DNA from: Bacteroidota bacterium | GTDB taxonomy: Bacteria > Bacteroidota > Bacteroidia > Flavobacteriales > Weeksellaceae | Direction: 5' to 3' | NCBI GenBank assembly: GCA_023423715.1 | Contig: JAFAFC010000034.1 | Coordinates: 62,001 to 126,000, forward strand | DNA length: 64,000 nt | Shown: positions 8,358 to 17,616 of the stretch, piece by piece | How positions within the stretch are numbered: the stretch's first letter is position 1 | Layout: each line of letters opens with the position of its first letter | Notes under the pieces: model-generated | The model's input: the letters and a program-made list of their open reading frames with translations, nothing else | Told to the model about the DNA's origin: nothing | Databases searched by the model: none | Position numbers and translations under genes: made by a program

Positions 8358-9359
8358 CTATCTCTGAGTAAAACGCTGAACGCTTCCTCGAGATTGAGAT
8401 TGACTTCTAGTGGAGTTGCCCGATTCTCCTCTAGAAGGGTTTGGCGCAACGCGTCGTTCTTGTTGGCTGCGTGAAGGCTGCTGTTGCATTCCACGGTTTT
8501 CATTAGAGCGCGTATTTCTTTCTATTTCGCCATAATTTCTTCTTGAATTATCTTGTCTAGGAGCTTCTGCTCGTCTCGTTTCAACATTTCCACGATTTGA
8601 GTTTCCTTGATAAATTCCTTGATTTCTATTCGAATTCAATCGAGAGCTTTCGTTTCTATTTTCACTATTTGAATTTCGTCTTACCTCATCATTACGAACC
8701 GTATTTCGTTGAGAAGCTTCAGCTCTATTATTAGAAGCTCTAAATCCATTTACATTGTTCGTGTTGTAGTTTCTAGGTTCATTCCATCCAAAACGATTCG
8801 CAGAATGTTGGTGGAAATCCCTTCTATTAACATGGTACACATTAATATTTACATGCGTGTATGCTGGACGAACTCGATATCTTGGTCCGTAGTAATTCGT
8901 CCAATGATTTGTATAATAAACCACCGGCGAATAGCCATTGTAATATCTATTTTGGAAAACGACGAACACACGTGGACCCAAAATACGTTCTAAAGCATAA
9001 AAACGATCATAAAACCAACGAACTGGATTCACTCGATAATAGGAATTCCAAACGCCATACGAAGGAAACTGTCTATTCAAATCAATAATCAAACTAATTT
9101 GCTGTGGACTCAACCTCATCTGCGTAAAGAAACGATCCCAATTTACTTGAGAAACACTTCGTCTATAATCGCTGTACATATCTTCGTAATACCCATCGTC
9201 ATAATAATCTTGCGGATATTCGTAATAGTAATCATCGGAAAAATAATTTCCTTCATCATACGTATCATACCAAGAATCTTGATATCCAGAGTTTGGATAA
9301 TATTGAGCATTAGCTAAGCCTAAACTTCCCAACGCTAAGAGTAAAACTATTTTTTTCAT
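8358..9359 (-). CDS. Secreted Tyr-rich/Asn-Arg-rich protein of unknown function
   Basis: A 333-residue protein with a clear signal peptide ending at ANAQ19. Residues 20-70 are extremely rich in Tyr and Asp (for example YYYEYPQDYYDDGYY). Residues 70-190 form a more normal domain with many aromatic residues and a segment MRLSPQQISLIIDL that resembles the LSxxQ helices of Spy-like proteins. The last 140 residues are low complexity, dominated by Asn, Arg, Ser and Gln (repeated NRG, NSNR, RRNSN). I do not recognise a named family. The composition suggests an extracytoplasmic, partly disordered protein, perhaps surface or matrix bound. It is immediately upstream of the LTxxQ gene; the two are separated by a terminator. 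Confidence 0.7.
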   Translation of the reverse strand: MKKIVLLLALGSLGLANAQYYPNSGYQDSWYDTYDEGNYFSDDYYYEYPQDYYDDGYYEDMYSDYRRSVSQVNWDRFFTQMRLSPQQISLIIDLNRQFPSYGVWNSYYRVNPVRWFYDRFYALERILGPRVFVVFQNRYYNGYSPVVYYTNHWTNYYGPRYRVRPAYTHVNINVYHVNRRDFHQHSANRFGWNEPRNYNTNNVNGFRASNNRAEASQRNTVRNDEVRRNSNSENRNESSRLNSNRNQGIYQGNSNRGNVETRRAEAPRQDNSRRNYGEIERNTRSNENRGMQQQPSRSQQERRVAPNPSRGESGNSTRSQSQSRGSVQRFTQR

Positions 9360-9414
9360 TTTTTTTCACATTAATTTGGTTAAAGAATTCCACCGAATTC
9401 TATAAGTAAGATGT

Positions 9415-9457
9415 AAAAACAAAAAGGAAGTTAAATCTTCTCGATAAAACTTCCTTT
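9415..9457 (-). terminator. Terminator of malQ
   Basis: AAAGGAAGTT at 9423-9432 pairs with AACTTCCTTT at 9448-9457; on the minus strand the stem ends in a T-rich tail. It begins 25 bases past the malQ stop. Confidence 0.75.
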
Positions 9458-9481
9458 AACTTTCTGATATTCAGGAATAAT

Positions 9482-12133
9482 TTATTTTCTTCCACTATCG
9501 GAAACCCATTGCCCGATTTTGGTGTTGAATTCTTTTTGATTAACTAAATCTTCCAAGTTCAGATGCATACGATATCTCCAATAATGCGGGAAAACCGCTG
9601 GATTATTGATACGTTCTAAATCTTGTTTTGGATGCGTTAAATACGATTCGGTCGCCAAAAACTCCTGAATTGGGAAAATCGCTAACATCGCATCATTGAA
9701 CAAATGCTGTTTCATAATCACTTCCGCCAACTGAGGTTCTAAACTCCAAGGCGCCGTTCCATGCTGATGAAGTTGATCTTTAAAATATTTCACCGAAAGA
9801 TCTCGGTCTTCCTGCCACCATTGTCTTAACGTAGAACTATCGTGCGACGAAGCTGTAACCACATTCATATAACTCGCATCTTTTGGATCGTACCAAAGAA
9901 TATTTTCCGAAGGCATACGCTGAACTTTCAATGCCGTAATCGCCAATTGATCCATCACCACAGGAACGCAATCTGGAACCAAGCCCAAATCTTCCCCACA
10001 AATAAGCATGTTCGTCGCATTAAGAATCATCGGAAGCTTTTCCATGGCACTTTTTGCCCACATTTCGTCTTGACGCTTGAAGAAATAATCTAAATAAATG
10101 GCGTACAATTCGTTTTGAACTGAAATCGGTAAAAACTTATACGATTCCGTTTTATTGATATTGAATCGCGGGTGATAAACTTGTTCGTCATCACGATCTT
10201 CCGTAAGAAACAGTACGTTTGCTGCTAATGAAATCAACTTTTCGGAAGCCCAATGCGGATTGGCTTCGAAATGTTCTGAAAGTTTGCGCTGTGTATTAAA
10301 ATCTTCTTTAAACGAATACGTTCCGTCCCCTTTTGCATTCAAATAATAATCGGCAATTGGATTTTTCTCTTCGCCGAAAAGATTCCATAAAATTTGATCG
10401 TTAATAAAAGGCGTACAAAAACGATCGTAGTCAAAAGAAATTCCTTTTTGTTTAAACTCGTTTATCGTTACTGGAATTGCAGGGTAGAAATACCCTAAAA
10501 TACCTTGAGTTGCCGAAAATGGCATTCTCCAAATTCTGAAAAACCCAAGAATATGATCAATTCGCATCGCATCAAAATACTGCTCCAACGCTTTGAAACG
10601 GTTTTTCCACCACTGGTAGCCATCTTGCTTCATCGCTTCCCAATTGTAGGTTGGGAATCCCCAGTTTTGACCTAAATCGGTAAACTGATCTGGCGGTGCT
10701 CCAGCTTGGAAATCCATACCGAATAATTCAGGTTCCGTCCACGCTTCCACAGAATAGCGGTAAATCCCAATTGGTAAATCTCCTTTTACAGAAACTCCCA
10801 ATCCATGAGCATAATCTATCGCCTCTTTCAATTGCAAATGGAGCTGATACTGTACCCAAGAATGCATCATAGCCGTTTCATAATCCTTGCTTTTTGGAGC
10901 AAAAATCGCAGAAACTTTTCCTGCAATATATTTCTTATGCGTTTTCCAGTCGTTGAAATTCGGCGTATTGTATTTATCTCTCAAAACGCAAAAAGCGGAA
11001 TATGGCAAAAGCCATGCTTCCTGTTCTTTTTGGAATTTTTTGAAATTTTTATCTTTTAAAATCTGAAATTTATTCGCTTCAAAAATAGCTTGAATAAACT
11101 TCCACTTTCCAGAAATCATCTTTTCGTAATCGATGACTTCTAAGCTATTCAACTCCTCTTTTTCTTTCTGATAAGCTTCAATATTTGCTTTTGGAATTTC
11201 AAAATCCAATTTTTCTAGCGAAATATATTGTGGATGAAGGGCATACACGGAAATCGCCGCATACGGATATGAATCTGTCCAAGAATAATTTGCGGTTGTA
11301 TCGTTAATTGGAAGAATCTGCATGATTCCTAAATTCGTTTGGTGCGACCAATCCGCCAATAATTTCATATCTTGAAACTCACCAACACCAAATCCACTTT
11401 GAGATCGTAAGGCAAAAACCGGAACGGCAACACCCGCCGCATGATACAACTCCCACGATTTGAATCTAAAATAATGATCGGATTTCACCATCAAAATTTC
11501 ATCTTCCGAATTAGGATACACCCAACGATTATCTCCGTATTCAACATCGATTACATCACCAGAAACGGTATCCATAATTCCGTATTTGTAGTAAATCAGA
11601 TTTGGGTCAGGAATCGTTACACCCGCTTCCCAAACTCCGTAATCCGTTTGATGCATGGGAACGGTTTTCAAATATTCCCAATTTCCAAGCGTTTCCGAAC
11701 TTCCAAGCAATACGACTCTCCAATTTGGATGGTACAAAGGCGCTTCAATCCTGAAATGATGAGTATGCTTTTTCAAAAGCGAAACTTTTTCCGCTTTGAA
11801 ATTCCCTAATTTATTCTTTAGGATTTTGTTGTTAAGATAGTTTTCTGGATAATTTTTGTTATTCCAAACATCATAGATTTCAAACTCATCATACGAATGA
11901 GCCAAAGCAAGTTGGTGCAATGAATATTCTTCATGCAAAATCTCATCTTGGTCTGTAACTACTTGATATTTGTAGCTTAACGTTTTTGAGAAATAATCAA
12001 TCTCTGCCGTCCACCAACCGTGATTTTCGTATTTTAAATCATAGGTTTTTACCGCTTGATGATTCTCAATCATAATCAATTGGAGATTTTCTCCGAATTG
12101 CGTATTGAAATTAATGTGAAAGAATAACTTCAT
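9482..12133 (-). CDS. malQ: 4-alpha-glucanotransferase (GH77) with N-terminal starch-binding domains
   Basis: An 883-residue cytoplasmic amylomaltase that transfers alpha-1,4-glucan segments between malto-oligosaccharides. The first 240 residues look like two tandem CBM20-type beta domains; the second has the typical LGSSETLGNWEYLKTVPMHQ pattern. The GH77 barrel begins near residue 250 (GVAVPVFALRSQSGFGVGEF). Catalytic landmarks are FGMDFQAGAPPDQFT, MRIDHILGFFRIW with the nucleophile Asp, and GEDLGLVP with the acid/base Glu. The usual bacterial MalQ is 500-700 residues; the CBM20 pair gives the plant DPE2-like layout. No maltose or glycogen genes flank it. No signal peptide. It has its own terminator, so it is probably monocistronic. 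Very confident. Confidence 0.95.
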   Translation of the reverse strand: MKLFFHINFNTQFGENLQLIMIENHQAVKTYDLKYENHGWWTAEIDYFSKTLSYKYQVVTDQDEILHEEYSLHQLALAHSYDEFEIYDVWNNKNYPENYLNNKILKNKLGNFKAEKVSLLKKHTHHFRIEAPLYHPNWRVVLLGSSETLGNWEYLKTVPMHQTDYGVWEAGVTIPDPNLIYYKYGIMDTVSGDVIDVEYGDNRWVYPNSEDEILMVKSDHYFRFKSWELYHAAGVAVPVFALRSQSGFGVGEFQDMKLLADWSHQTNLGIMQILPINDTTANYSWTDSYPYAAISVYALHPQYISLEKLDFEIPKANIEAYQKEKEELNSLEVIDYEKMISGKWKFIQAIFEANKFQILKDKNFKKFQKEQEAWLLPYSAFCVLRDKYNTPNFNDWKTHKKYIAGKVSAIFAPKSKDYETAMMHSWVQYQLHLQLKEAIDYAHGLGVSVKGDLPIGIYRYSVEAWTEPELFGMDFQAGAPPDQFTDLGQNWGFPTYNWEAMKQDGYQWWKNRFKALEQYFDAMRIDHILGFFRIWRMPFSATQGILGYFYPAIPVTINEFKQKGISFDYDRFCTPFINDQILWNLFGEEKNPIADYYLNAKGDGTYSFKEDFNTQRKLSEHFEANPHWASEKLISLAANVLFLTEDRDDEQVYHPRFNINKTESYKFLPISVQNELYAIYLDYFFKRQDEMWAKSAMEKLPMILNATNMLICGEDLGLVPDCVPVVMDQLAITALKVQRMPSENILWYDPKDASYMNVVTASSHDSSTLRQWWQEDRDLSVKYFKDQLHQHGTAPWSLEPQLAEVIMKQHLFNDAMLAIFPIQEFLATESYLTHPKQDLERINNPAVFPHYWRYRMHLNLEDLVNQKEFNTKIGQWVSDSGRK

Positions 12134-12361
12134 AGTAGGGGAATTTTACGAATTGCAATTTATAGAAATTCTCTAGAATCCCATCTATTTCCAACGAAAA
12201 AAAACAAAAATTAATCTTATGTTTATTTCGTGATTTACAAACACTTACAAAGCCAAAGGCGAAACATGACACAAATCAACTTTCAAAATGTGAGTCAAAA
12301 AGCAAAATAACTCGCTTTCTTGGCGTTACAAATCTCATTCCCTCATAATGAGCGAATAAAG

Positions 12362-12393
12362 AAAAACTCCCTTGAAAATTTCAAAGGAGTTTC
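12362..12393 (-). terminator. Terminator of cysS
   Basis: An A-rich stem AAACTCC(C)TTGAAA paired with TTTCAA(A)GGAGTTT lies 23 bases past the cysS stop, with a T-rich tail on the minus strand. The rest of the 280-base gap to malQ shows nothing clear. Confidence 0.75.
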
Positions 12394-12415
12394 TTTTATT
12401 TTTTATGTCGTTTGA

Positions 12416-13876
12416 TTAGCTAATTTGATATGACGTTCCGTCGCGACCGTCTTTCAATTCGATACCTTCTTCAAGCAATCGATCTCTAATTTGGTCTGAA
12501 AGTTCAAAATTCTTCGCTTTACGGGCTTGATTTCTCAAATCAATCAAAACTTGCAATGTTTGATCTAATTTTTGATGATTGCTTTCTTCTACATTTTGCA
12601 AACCTAAAACATCAAAAACAAAACCATGAATTAGCGACTTCAATTCTGCTAAATCTTCCGAAGTAATTGTTTCCTTACCATCTTGAATCGCAAAAATCCA
12701 TTTTACTGCTTCAAATAAATGCGCAATTAAAATAGGTGAATTAAAATCATCAGTTAATGCTTCGTAAGCTTTTTGCTTCCAATCGGCTACATTGATCGAC
12801 GATTGAGTTAAAGTTGGTAAATTATCTAATAATTTCACTGCTTCCATTAAGCGATTGAAACCTTTTTCACTCGCCACCAAAGCGTCGTTAGAAAGATCGA
12901 CCACACTTCTGTAATGCGCTTGCAAAAAGAAAAACCGAACAACAGAAGGATGAAAAGCTTTTTCAAAAAAGGTATTATCGCCAGTAACCAATTCCATTGG
13001 AAGTATCGTATTTCCTGTTGATTTACTCATTTTTTGACCATTCATCGTTAGCATGTTCGCATGCATCCAATAATTTACTGGAGGCGTATCATTGCATGCT
13101 TTTCCTTGCGCAATCTCACATTCGTGATGCGGAAATTTTAAATCCATTCCACCTCCATGAATATCAAATCGATCACCAAGATATTTCGTACTCATCGCTG
13201 TACATTCCAAATGCCACCCTGGAAATCCTTCTCCCCAAGGCGAAGGCCATTTCATAATATGTTCAGGTGAAGCTTTCTTCCACAAAGCGAAATCTTGTGG
13301 ATTTTTCTTTTCACCTTGCCCATCCAAATCTCGAGTATTTGCAAAAAGTTCTTCGATATTTCGTTTGCTTAATTCACCGTAATTTCCGCCACGAGCGTTA
13401 TACTCGTGAACATCAAAATATACTGAACCATTACTTTCGTAAGCAAAGCCTTTGTCTATTAAAAGCCTTGTTAACTCCAACTGCTCAATAATATGTCCCG
13501 TTGCCGTCGGTTCAATATTGGGCGGAAGATTGTTGAACATCTTCAGAACTTGATGAAAATCAATCGTGTATTTCTGAACGATTTCCATAGGTTCTAATTT
13601 TTCCAAACGCGATTGCTTCACAAAACGATCGTTTTCAACAGAACCATCATCCGTAAGGTGTCCTGCATCCGTGATATTACGTACATATCGTACTTTATAC
13701 CCTAAATGCATCAACGTTCTATAAATAAAGTCGAAAGACATAAACGTCCTCACATTTCCCATGTGAACATTAGAATAAACCGTTGGGCCACAAACGTACA
13801 TCCCGATGTTTCCTTCTAAAATCGGTTTGAAAACTTCTTTTTCACCCGAAAGTGAATTGTATATATTAAGTTGCAT
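12416..13876 (-). CDS. cysS: Cysteinyl-tRNA synthetase
   Basis: A 486-residue class I aminoacyl-tRNA synthetase that charges tRNA-Cys with cysteine. The zinc and substrate region begins with MYVCGPTVYSNVHMGN, holding the zinc Cys and the HIGH-like HMGN. Other zinc ligands are in WHLECTAMS and HHECEIAQ. KMSKSTGN is the second ATP-binding signature. The C-terminal helical DALR-like part and the anticodon-binding tail (LRNQARKAKNFELSDQIRDRL) are complete. Length is normal for the family (about 460-490). It stands alone, with a terminator after it and 150 bases before folE. Very confident. Confidence 0.97.
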   Translation of the reverse strand: MQLNIYNSLSGEKEVFKPILEGNIGMYVCGPTVYSNVHMGNVRTFMSFDFIYRTLMHLGYKVRYVRNITDAGHLTDDGSVENDRFVKQSRLEKLEPMEIVQKYTIDFHQVLKMFNNLPPNIEPTATGHIIEQLELTRLLIDKGFAYESNGSVYFDVHEYNARGGNYGELSKRNIEELFANTRDLDGQGEKKNPQDFALWKKASPEHIMKWPSPWGEGFPGWHLECTAMSTKYLGDRFDIHGGGMDLKFPHHECEIAQGKACNDTPPVNYWMHANMLTMNGQKMSKSTGNTILPMELVTGDNTFFEKAFHPSVVRFFFLQAHYRSVVDLSNDALVASEKGFNRLMEAVKLLDNLPTLTQSSINVADWKQKAYEALTDDFNSPILIAHLFEAVKWIFAIQDGKETITSEDLAELKSLIHGFVFDVLGLQNVEESNHQKLDQTLQVLIDLRNQARKAKNFELSDQIRDRLLEEGIELKDGRDGTSYQIS

Positions 13877-14027
13877 TATACTTCTATATTAAATGATTGA
13901 AAAATTAGTTGATGTTAAATCTAAAATAAGGAACTACCCACAACAAATAATCGTTGTGATATAAATCGTATTCGATATTTTCTTAAACTTGGTCATCGTA
14001 AATTTTTCTATACAAAAAATCCATTTA

Positions 14028-14693
14028 TTAATTAATCGTTGCATGACTTCCTACATAATGAAGGAATTCCTGTCTTGTAATTGGATTGGTACGGAAAATT
14101 CCGCTCAATTCAGCTGTAATAGTAGAACTTGCCGTGTCTTTAATCCCACGACAATTCACACAAAGATGTTTTGCATCAATAATACAAGCCACATCCTTTG
14201 TTCCTAAAGCTTCTCTTAAAGCATCTACAATCTGCATGGTCAAACGCTCTTGAACTTGAGGACGTTTCGCATAATAATCAACAATACGATTGATTTTCGA
14301 TAAACCAATCACTTCACCATTCGAGATATAAGCTACATGCGCCTTCCCAATTATCGGTAAAAAATGATGCTCACAGAAAGAATATACGGTAATATCCTTC
14401 TCTACCAACATTTGTCTGTACTTATACTTATTCGAAAATGTAGAAATTCCCGGCTTATTTTCAGGAAGTAACCCACCAAAAATTTCATTCACATACATTT
14501 TCGCCACACGTCTTGGCGAATCTTTCAATGAATCATCCGTCATATCCAAACCTAACGTTTGCATAATTTCTCCGAATAACCCTTGTATTTTATCAATCTT
14601 TTCCGCAGGAGTTAGTTTAAACGCATCCTCGCGAATAGGAGTATGCTCTTTTCCTGTAAAAAGATCGTCATCATTATCAAAATTATGATCCAT
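14028..14693 (-). CDS. folE: GTP cyclohydrolase I
   Basis: A 221-residue enzyme converting GTP to 7,8-dihydroneopterin triphosphate, the entry to folate and pterin synthesis. Zinc ligands are visible: Cys107 and His110 in FCEHHFLPIIGKAHVAY, and a Cys in HLCVNCRGIKD near 178-181. The GTP-binding GLSKINRIVDYYAKRPQVQERL and final TRQEFL are typical. The first 25 residues are an acidic, probably disordered extension common in this lineage. It is divergent from acpP across a 180-base gap; a TAATTTTG box on the minus strand at 14713-14720 may be its promoter. No sign of a riboswitch. Confidence 0.96.
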   Translation of the reverse strand: MDHNFDNDDDLFTGKEHTPIREDAFKLTPAEKIDKIQGLFGEIMQTLGLDMTDDSLKDSPRRVAKMYVNEIFGGLLPENKPGISTFSNKYKYRQMLVEKDITVYSFCEHHFLPIIGKAHVAYISNGEVIGLSKINRIVDYYAKRPQVQERLTMQIVDALREALGTKDVACIIDAKHLCVNCRGIKDTASSTITAELSGIFRTNPITRQEFLHYVGSHATIN

Positions 14694-14835
14694 AATTTAG
14701 CATTTAAGAATACAAAATTACGTATTTTAGGAGAGAAGGGAAAAAGAATTCTTGTTGATATCAGTTAATTGGAAAAAAAGATGGAAAAAAAATCATTCTG
14801 ATGGCGAAAAGAATTTTAAATGTTAAAGAATTTTA

Positions 14836-14843
14836 TATATTTG
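14836..14843 (+). promoter_or_regulatory. Putative -7 box for acpP
   Basis: TATATTTG matches the Bacteroidota consensus TAnnTTTG exactly and lies 33 bases before the acpP start. A TTTT lies about 18 bases upstream in place of the -33 TTTG. Confidence 0.6.
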
Positions 14844-14875
14844 CACCTATCTAACAACTAATAAAATCATATATT

Positions 14876-15115
14876 ATGTCAGACATTGCATCAAGAGTAA
14901 AAGCTATCATCGCTGATAAGCTAGACGTTGAGGAAACAGAAGTAACTCCAGAAGCTAGCTTCACAAACGATCTAGGAGCTGATTCTTTGGATACTGTAGA
15001 ATTAATCATGGAATTTGAAAAGGAATTCAACATTCAAATCCCTGATGATCAAGCAGAAAAAATTACTACTGTAGGTCACGCTATTGCTTACATCGAAGAA
15101 GTAGTAAATAAATAA
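14876..15115 (+). CDS. acpP: Acyl carrier protein
   Basis: A 79-residue acidic protein that carries growing acyl chains on a phosphopantetheine arm. The attachment Ser37 is in LGADSLDTVELIMEFE, the canonical DSL motif. Length and the closing AIAYIEEVVNK are normal. It heads a plus-strand group with fabF 24 bases downstream, followed by rnc, the IPExxxVDY gene and pyk. A good TAnnTTTG box precedes it. No doubt about the identity. Confidence 0.98.
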   Translation: MSDIASRVKAIIADKLDVEETEVTPEASFTNDLGADSLDTVELIMEFEKEFNIQIPDDQAEKITTVGHAIAYIEEVVNK

Positions 15116-15139
15116 TACTAAAGAAGATAGAATAATTTT

Positions 15140-16387
15140 ATGGAATTGAAAAGAGTAGTTGTCACAGGATTTGGTGCGATCACGCCAATTGGTAAAAATG
15201 CAAAAGAATACTGGGAAAACCTTATTAAAGGGGTGAGCGGTGCTGCTCCAATTACGCTTTTCGATTCCGAAAATTTCAAAACAAAATTTGCCTGCGAGGT
15301 AAAGGATTTCGATCCTTTGCAGTATTTCGATAAGAAAGAGGCAAAAAAAATGGACCGTAATACACAGCTAGGTTTAGTTGCTGCTCGTGAAGCCGTTGCT
15401 CATGCACGTCTTATTGAGGACAACGTTGATAAAAACAGAGTTGGTGTTATTTGGGGTTCAGGGATTGGTGGTCTTGAAACTTTTGAAACGGAAGTTTTAG
15501 GTTATGCTGCTTCAAACGGCATCCCAAGATTCAACCCATTTTTTATTCCGAAAATGATTGCGGATATCACTCCGGGACACATTTCTATGGAATACGGTTT
15601 TCATGGACCAAACTACACAACAGTATCTGCTTGTGCATCTTCTGCGAACGCCCTTATCGATTCTAAAATGCTTATTCAATTAGGAAAAGCAGACGTTATC
15701 GTTTGTGGTGGTTCTGAAGCTGCTGTAACAGCAAGTGGTGTCGGAGGTTTCAATTCCATGATGGCACTTTCGACAAGAAATGACGATCCTAAAACCGCTT
15801 CTAGACCTTTTGATAAAGACCGTGATGGTTTTGTTTTAGGAGAAGGAGCAGGAAGCATCATTCTTGAAGAATACGAACATGCTGTAAAAAGAGGCGCAAC
15901 CATTTATGCAGAACTTGCAGGAGGTGGAATGAGCGCTGATGCTTACCATATGACAGCACCACATCCAGAAGGACTTGGAGCATATATGGTTATGAGAAAC
16001 TGTCTTGATGACGCAGGATTAACAGCTGCTGATGTAGATCACATCAACATGCATGGTACTTCTACTCCATTAGGTGATATTGCAGAAGCAAATGCTATTG
16101 CAAAACTTTTCGGAGAAAATGCCTTTAATATTCAAATCAACTCAACGAAATCAATGACAGGCCACTTATTAGGTGCAGCCGGAGTTATTGAAGCAATTGC
16201 AGCTCTTCACACTATTGTAGAAGGTATTGTTCCACCTACTATCAATCATTTCACAGATGATGAGAGAATTGATAATAGATTGAACTTCACTTTCAACGAG
16301 CCGGTGAAAAAAGAGGTAAACGTTGCGATGAGTAACACATTTGGTTTTGGAGGTCATAACGCTTGTGTCCTTTTCAAAAAAGTCTGA
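15140..16387 (+). CDS. fabF: Beta-ketoacyl-ACP synthase II
   Basis: A 415-residue condensing enzyme that extends acyl-ACP with malonyl-ACP in fatty acid synthesis. The catalytic triad is clear: the nucleophile Cys in SACASSANAL, His in NMHGTSTPLGD and His in KSMTGHLLGAAG. The start RVVVTGFGAITPIGKN and the ending SNTFGFGGHNACV are those of FabF. It follows acpP by 24 bases and precedes rnc by 16, so it is almost certainly co-transcribed. Length is usual for the family. Confidence 0.97.
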   Translation: MELKRVVVTGFGAITPIGKNAKEYWENLIKGVSGAAPITLFDSENFKTKFACEVKDFDPLQYFDKKEAKKMDRNTQLGLVAAREAVAHARLIEDNVDKNRVGVIWGSGIGGLETFETEVLGYAASNGIPRFNPFFIPKMIADITPGHISMEYGFHGPNYTTVSACASSANALIDSKMLIQLGKADVIVCGGSEAAVTASGVGGFNSMMALSTRNDDPKTASRPFDKDRDGFVLGEGAGSIILEEYEHAVKRGATIYAELAGGGMSADAYHMTAPHPEGLGAYMVMRNCLDDAGLTAADVDHINMHGTSTPLGDIAEANAIAKLFGENAFNIQINSTKSMTGHLLGAAGVIEAIAALHTIVEGIVPPTINHFTDDERIDNRLNFTFNEPVKKEVNVAMSNTFGFGGHNACVLFKKV

Positions 16388-16403
16388 TTAATTCCATTAA
16401 TCA

Positions 16404-17171
16404 ATGAGGTTTCGGAAATACATTCCCAAATTTCTACATAAAAAGAGAAAAACCACTCCACTTTCTAAAGATGACCAAAAGTTTATTGAGAAAGTAAGCC
16501 GAATTGTGGGCTATACTGTTCATAAACCTCATCTTTTTATTGAAGCTTTTTCTTTAAAAGGTTCCTCAGACAGAAACCGAAAAAATTACGAACGATTAGA
16601 ATTTTTAGGTGATGCCGTTTTGGGGTCCATAATTTCTTGTTATTTATACGAGAATTACCCAAAAGCTAACGAAGGGTATATGACCCAAATGAAATCGAAA
16701 ATCGTCAATCGTAAAAATCTAAACAAGCAAGGAGACGAACTTGGCTTAGCCGAAATGTTGCGAAATGATGGAAGCAGCACTTTGAGTGAAAATCTTTCGG
16801 GAAATCTTCTTGAAGCCTTAATTGGCGCCGTCTTTTTGGATGTTGATTATGAAACATGCCGAAAAGTCGTGATGAAAAAACTGCTTACTCCAAATGAAAT
16901 TCTTAAATTAGAGAATAAAATTGTAAGTTATAAGAGCTTACTGTTGGAATGGTCGCAAAAGAAAAAGAACGTTTTACGTTATGAAACCTTGGAAGAAATT
17001 CTTCCGAACAACACACCTTCCTTCCGAAGTTTTGTTTGGTTGGGTGATGTAAAAATTTCTAATGCAACAGCGGCTTCCAAGAAAAAAGCAGAAGAAAAAG
17101 CAGCGCAACGCGCTTTTTATATTTTAAATAAAAAACAAAATATTCTTGAAAAACCAAAGATTAACTCTTGA
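16404..17171 (+). CDS. rnc: Ribonuclease III
   Basis: A 255-residue double-strand-specific endoribonuclease that processes rRNA precursors and structured mRNAs. The RNase III signature NYERLEFLGDAVLG is at about residues 62-75, with the second metal-binding Glu in LLEALIGAVFLD. The dsRNA-binding domain fills the C-terminus (RSFVWLGDVKISNATAASKKKAEEKAAQRAF). An N-terminal basic extension precedes the catalytic domain. It lies 16 bases after fabF, the common fabF-rnc order, and its end overlaps the next gene by 26 bases. Confidence 0.96.
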   Translation: MRFRKYIPKFLHKKRKTTPLSKDDQKFIEKVSRIVGYTVHKPHLFIEAFSLKGSSDRNRKNYERLEFLGDAVLGSIISCYLYENYPKANEGYMTQMKSKIVNRKNLNKQGDELGLAEMLRNDGSSTLSENLSGNLLEALIGAVFLDVDYETCRKVVMKKLLTPNEILKLENKIVSYKSLLLEWSQKKKNVLRYETLEEILPNNTPSFRSFVWLGDVKISNATAASKKKAEEKAAQRAFYILNKKQNILEKPKINS

Positions 17172-17616
17172 TTATGAAGACGATGCCAGCATCATTTTAG
17201 GCTTAGTACGACTTATAAAGCCCGTTCAGGATCATGAACTATTCTTTCATATCAATCAGATTAATGACCTTTGTTTTCAACGAATTGAAGATTTTCCTAT
17301 AGAAAAAGAATACCACTCGTATTCGCATTCCGTTTTCACGGCATTCCATCAAGGAGTGCAGAATTGCATTCAGTTCATCAGTAATAAATCCATCGTCCAC
17401 ACTAAGAAAAAAGAGATCGTTGAGCTCTTTACAGATGAAGAGGATATTAACTATTTATTACCAAATTTTCAAGATGTAGACTACATTATTAAAACATCTG
17501 ACAATATTGATGAATTTTCCGTAATTTTGTTGCCCGAAAATATGATGTTTCAAATACAAGAATATGAACTGACTTCGGAAGAAGAGTTCTATCATTTAAT
17601 ACAATATTATGAGTAA
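17146..17616 (+). CDS. IPExxxVDY family protein
   Basis: A 156-residue protein of a flavobacterial family named for an internal motif, seen here as LPNFQDVDY near residues 104-112. Its place between rnc and pyk is typical of that family. No enzyme motif, signal peptide or membrane segment is seen; a small soluble alpha/beta protein is likely. The start is uncertain: no in-frame ATG precedes the conserved LTLDYEDDASIILGLVRL, so the TTG at 17146, inside the end of rnc, is the best choice. Its stop overlaps the pyk start by 8 bases, so translation may be coupled at both ends. Function unknown. Confidence 0.85.
   Translation: MKNQRLTLDYEDDASIILGLVRLIKPVQDHELFFHINQINDLCFQRIEDFPIEKEYHSYSHSVFTAFHQGVQNCIQFISNKSIVHTKKKEIVELFTDEEDINYLLPNFQDVDYIIKTSDNIDEFSVILLPENMMFQIQEYELTSEEEFYHLIQYYE

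Noticed and set aside
8318..8503. A 61-residue minus-strand frame in the Tyr/Asn-rich gene
   Set aside because: It is an out-of-frame shadow of low-complexity codons and includes the terminator stem.
12134..12415. Possible small gene between malQ and cysS
   Set aside because: Only short broken frames and the cysS terminator are seen.
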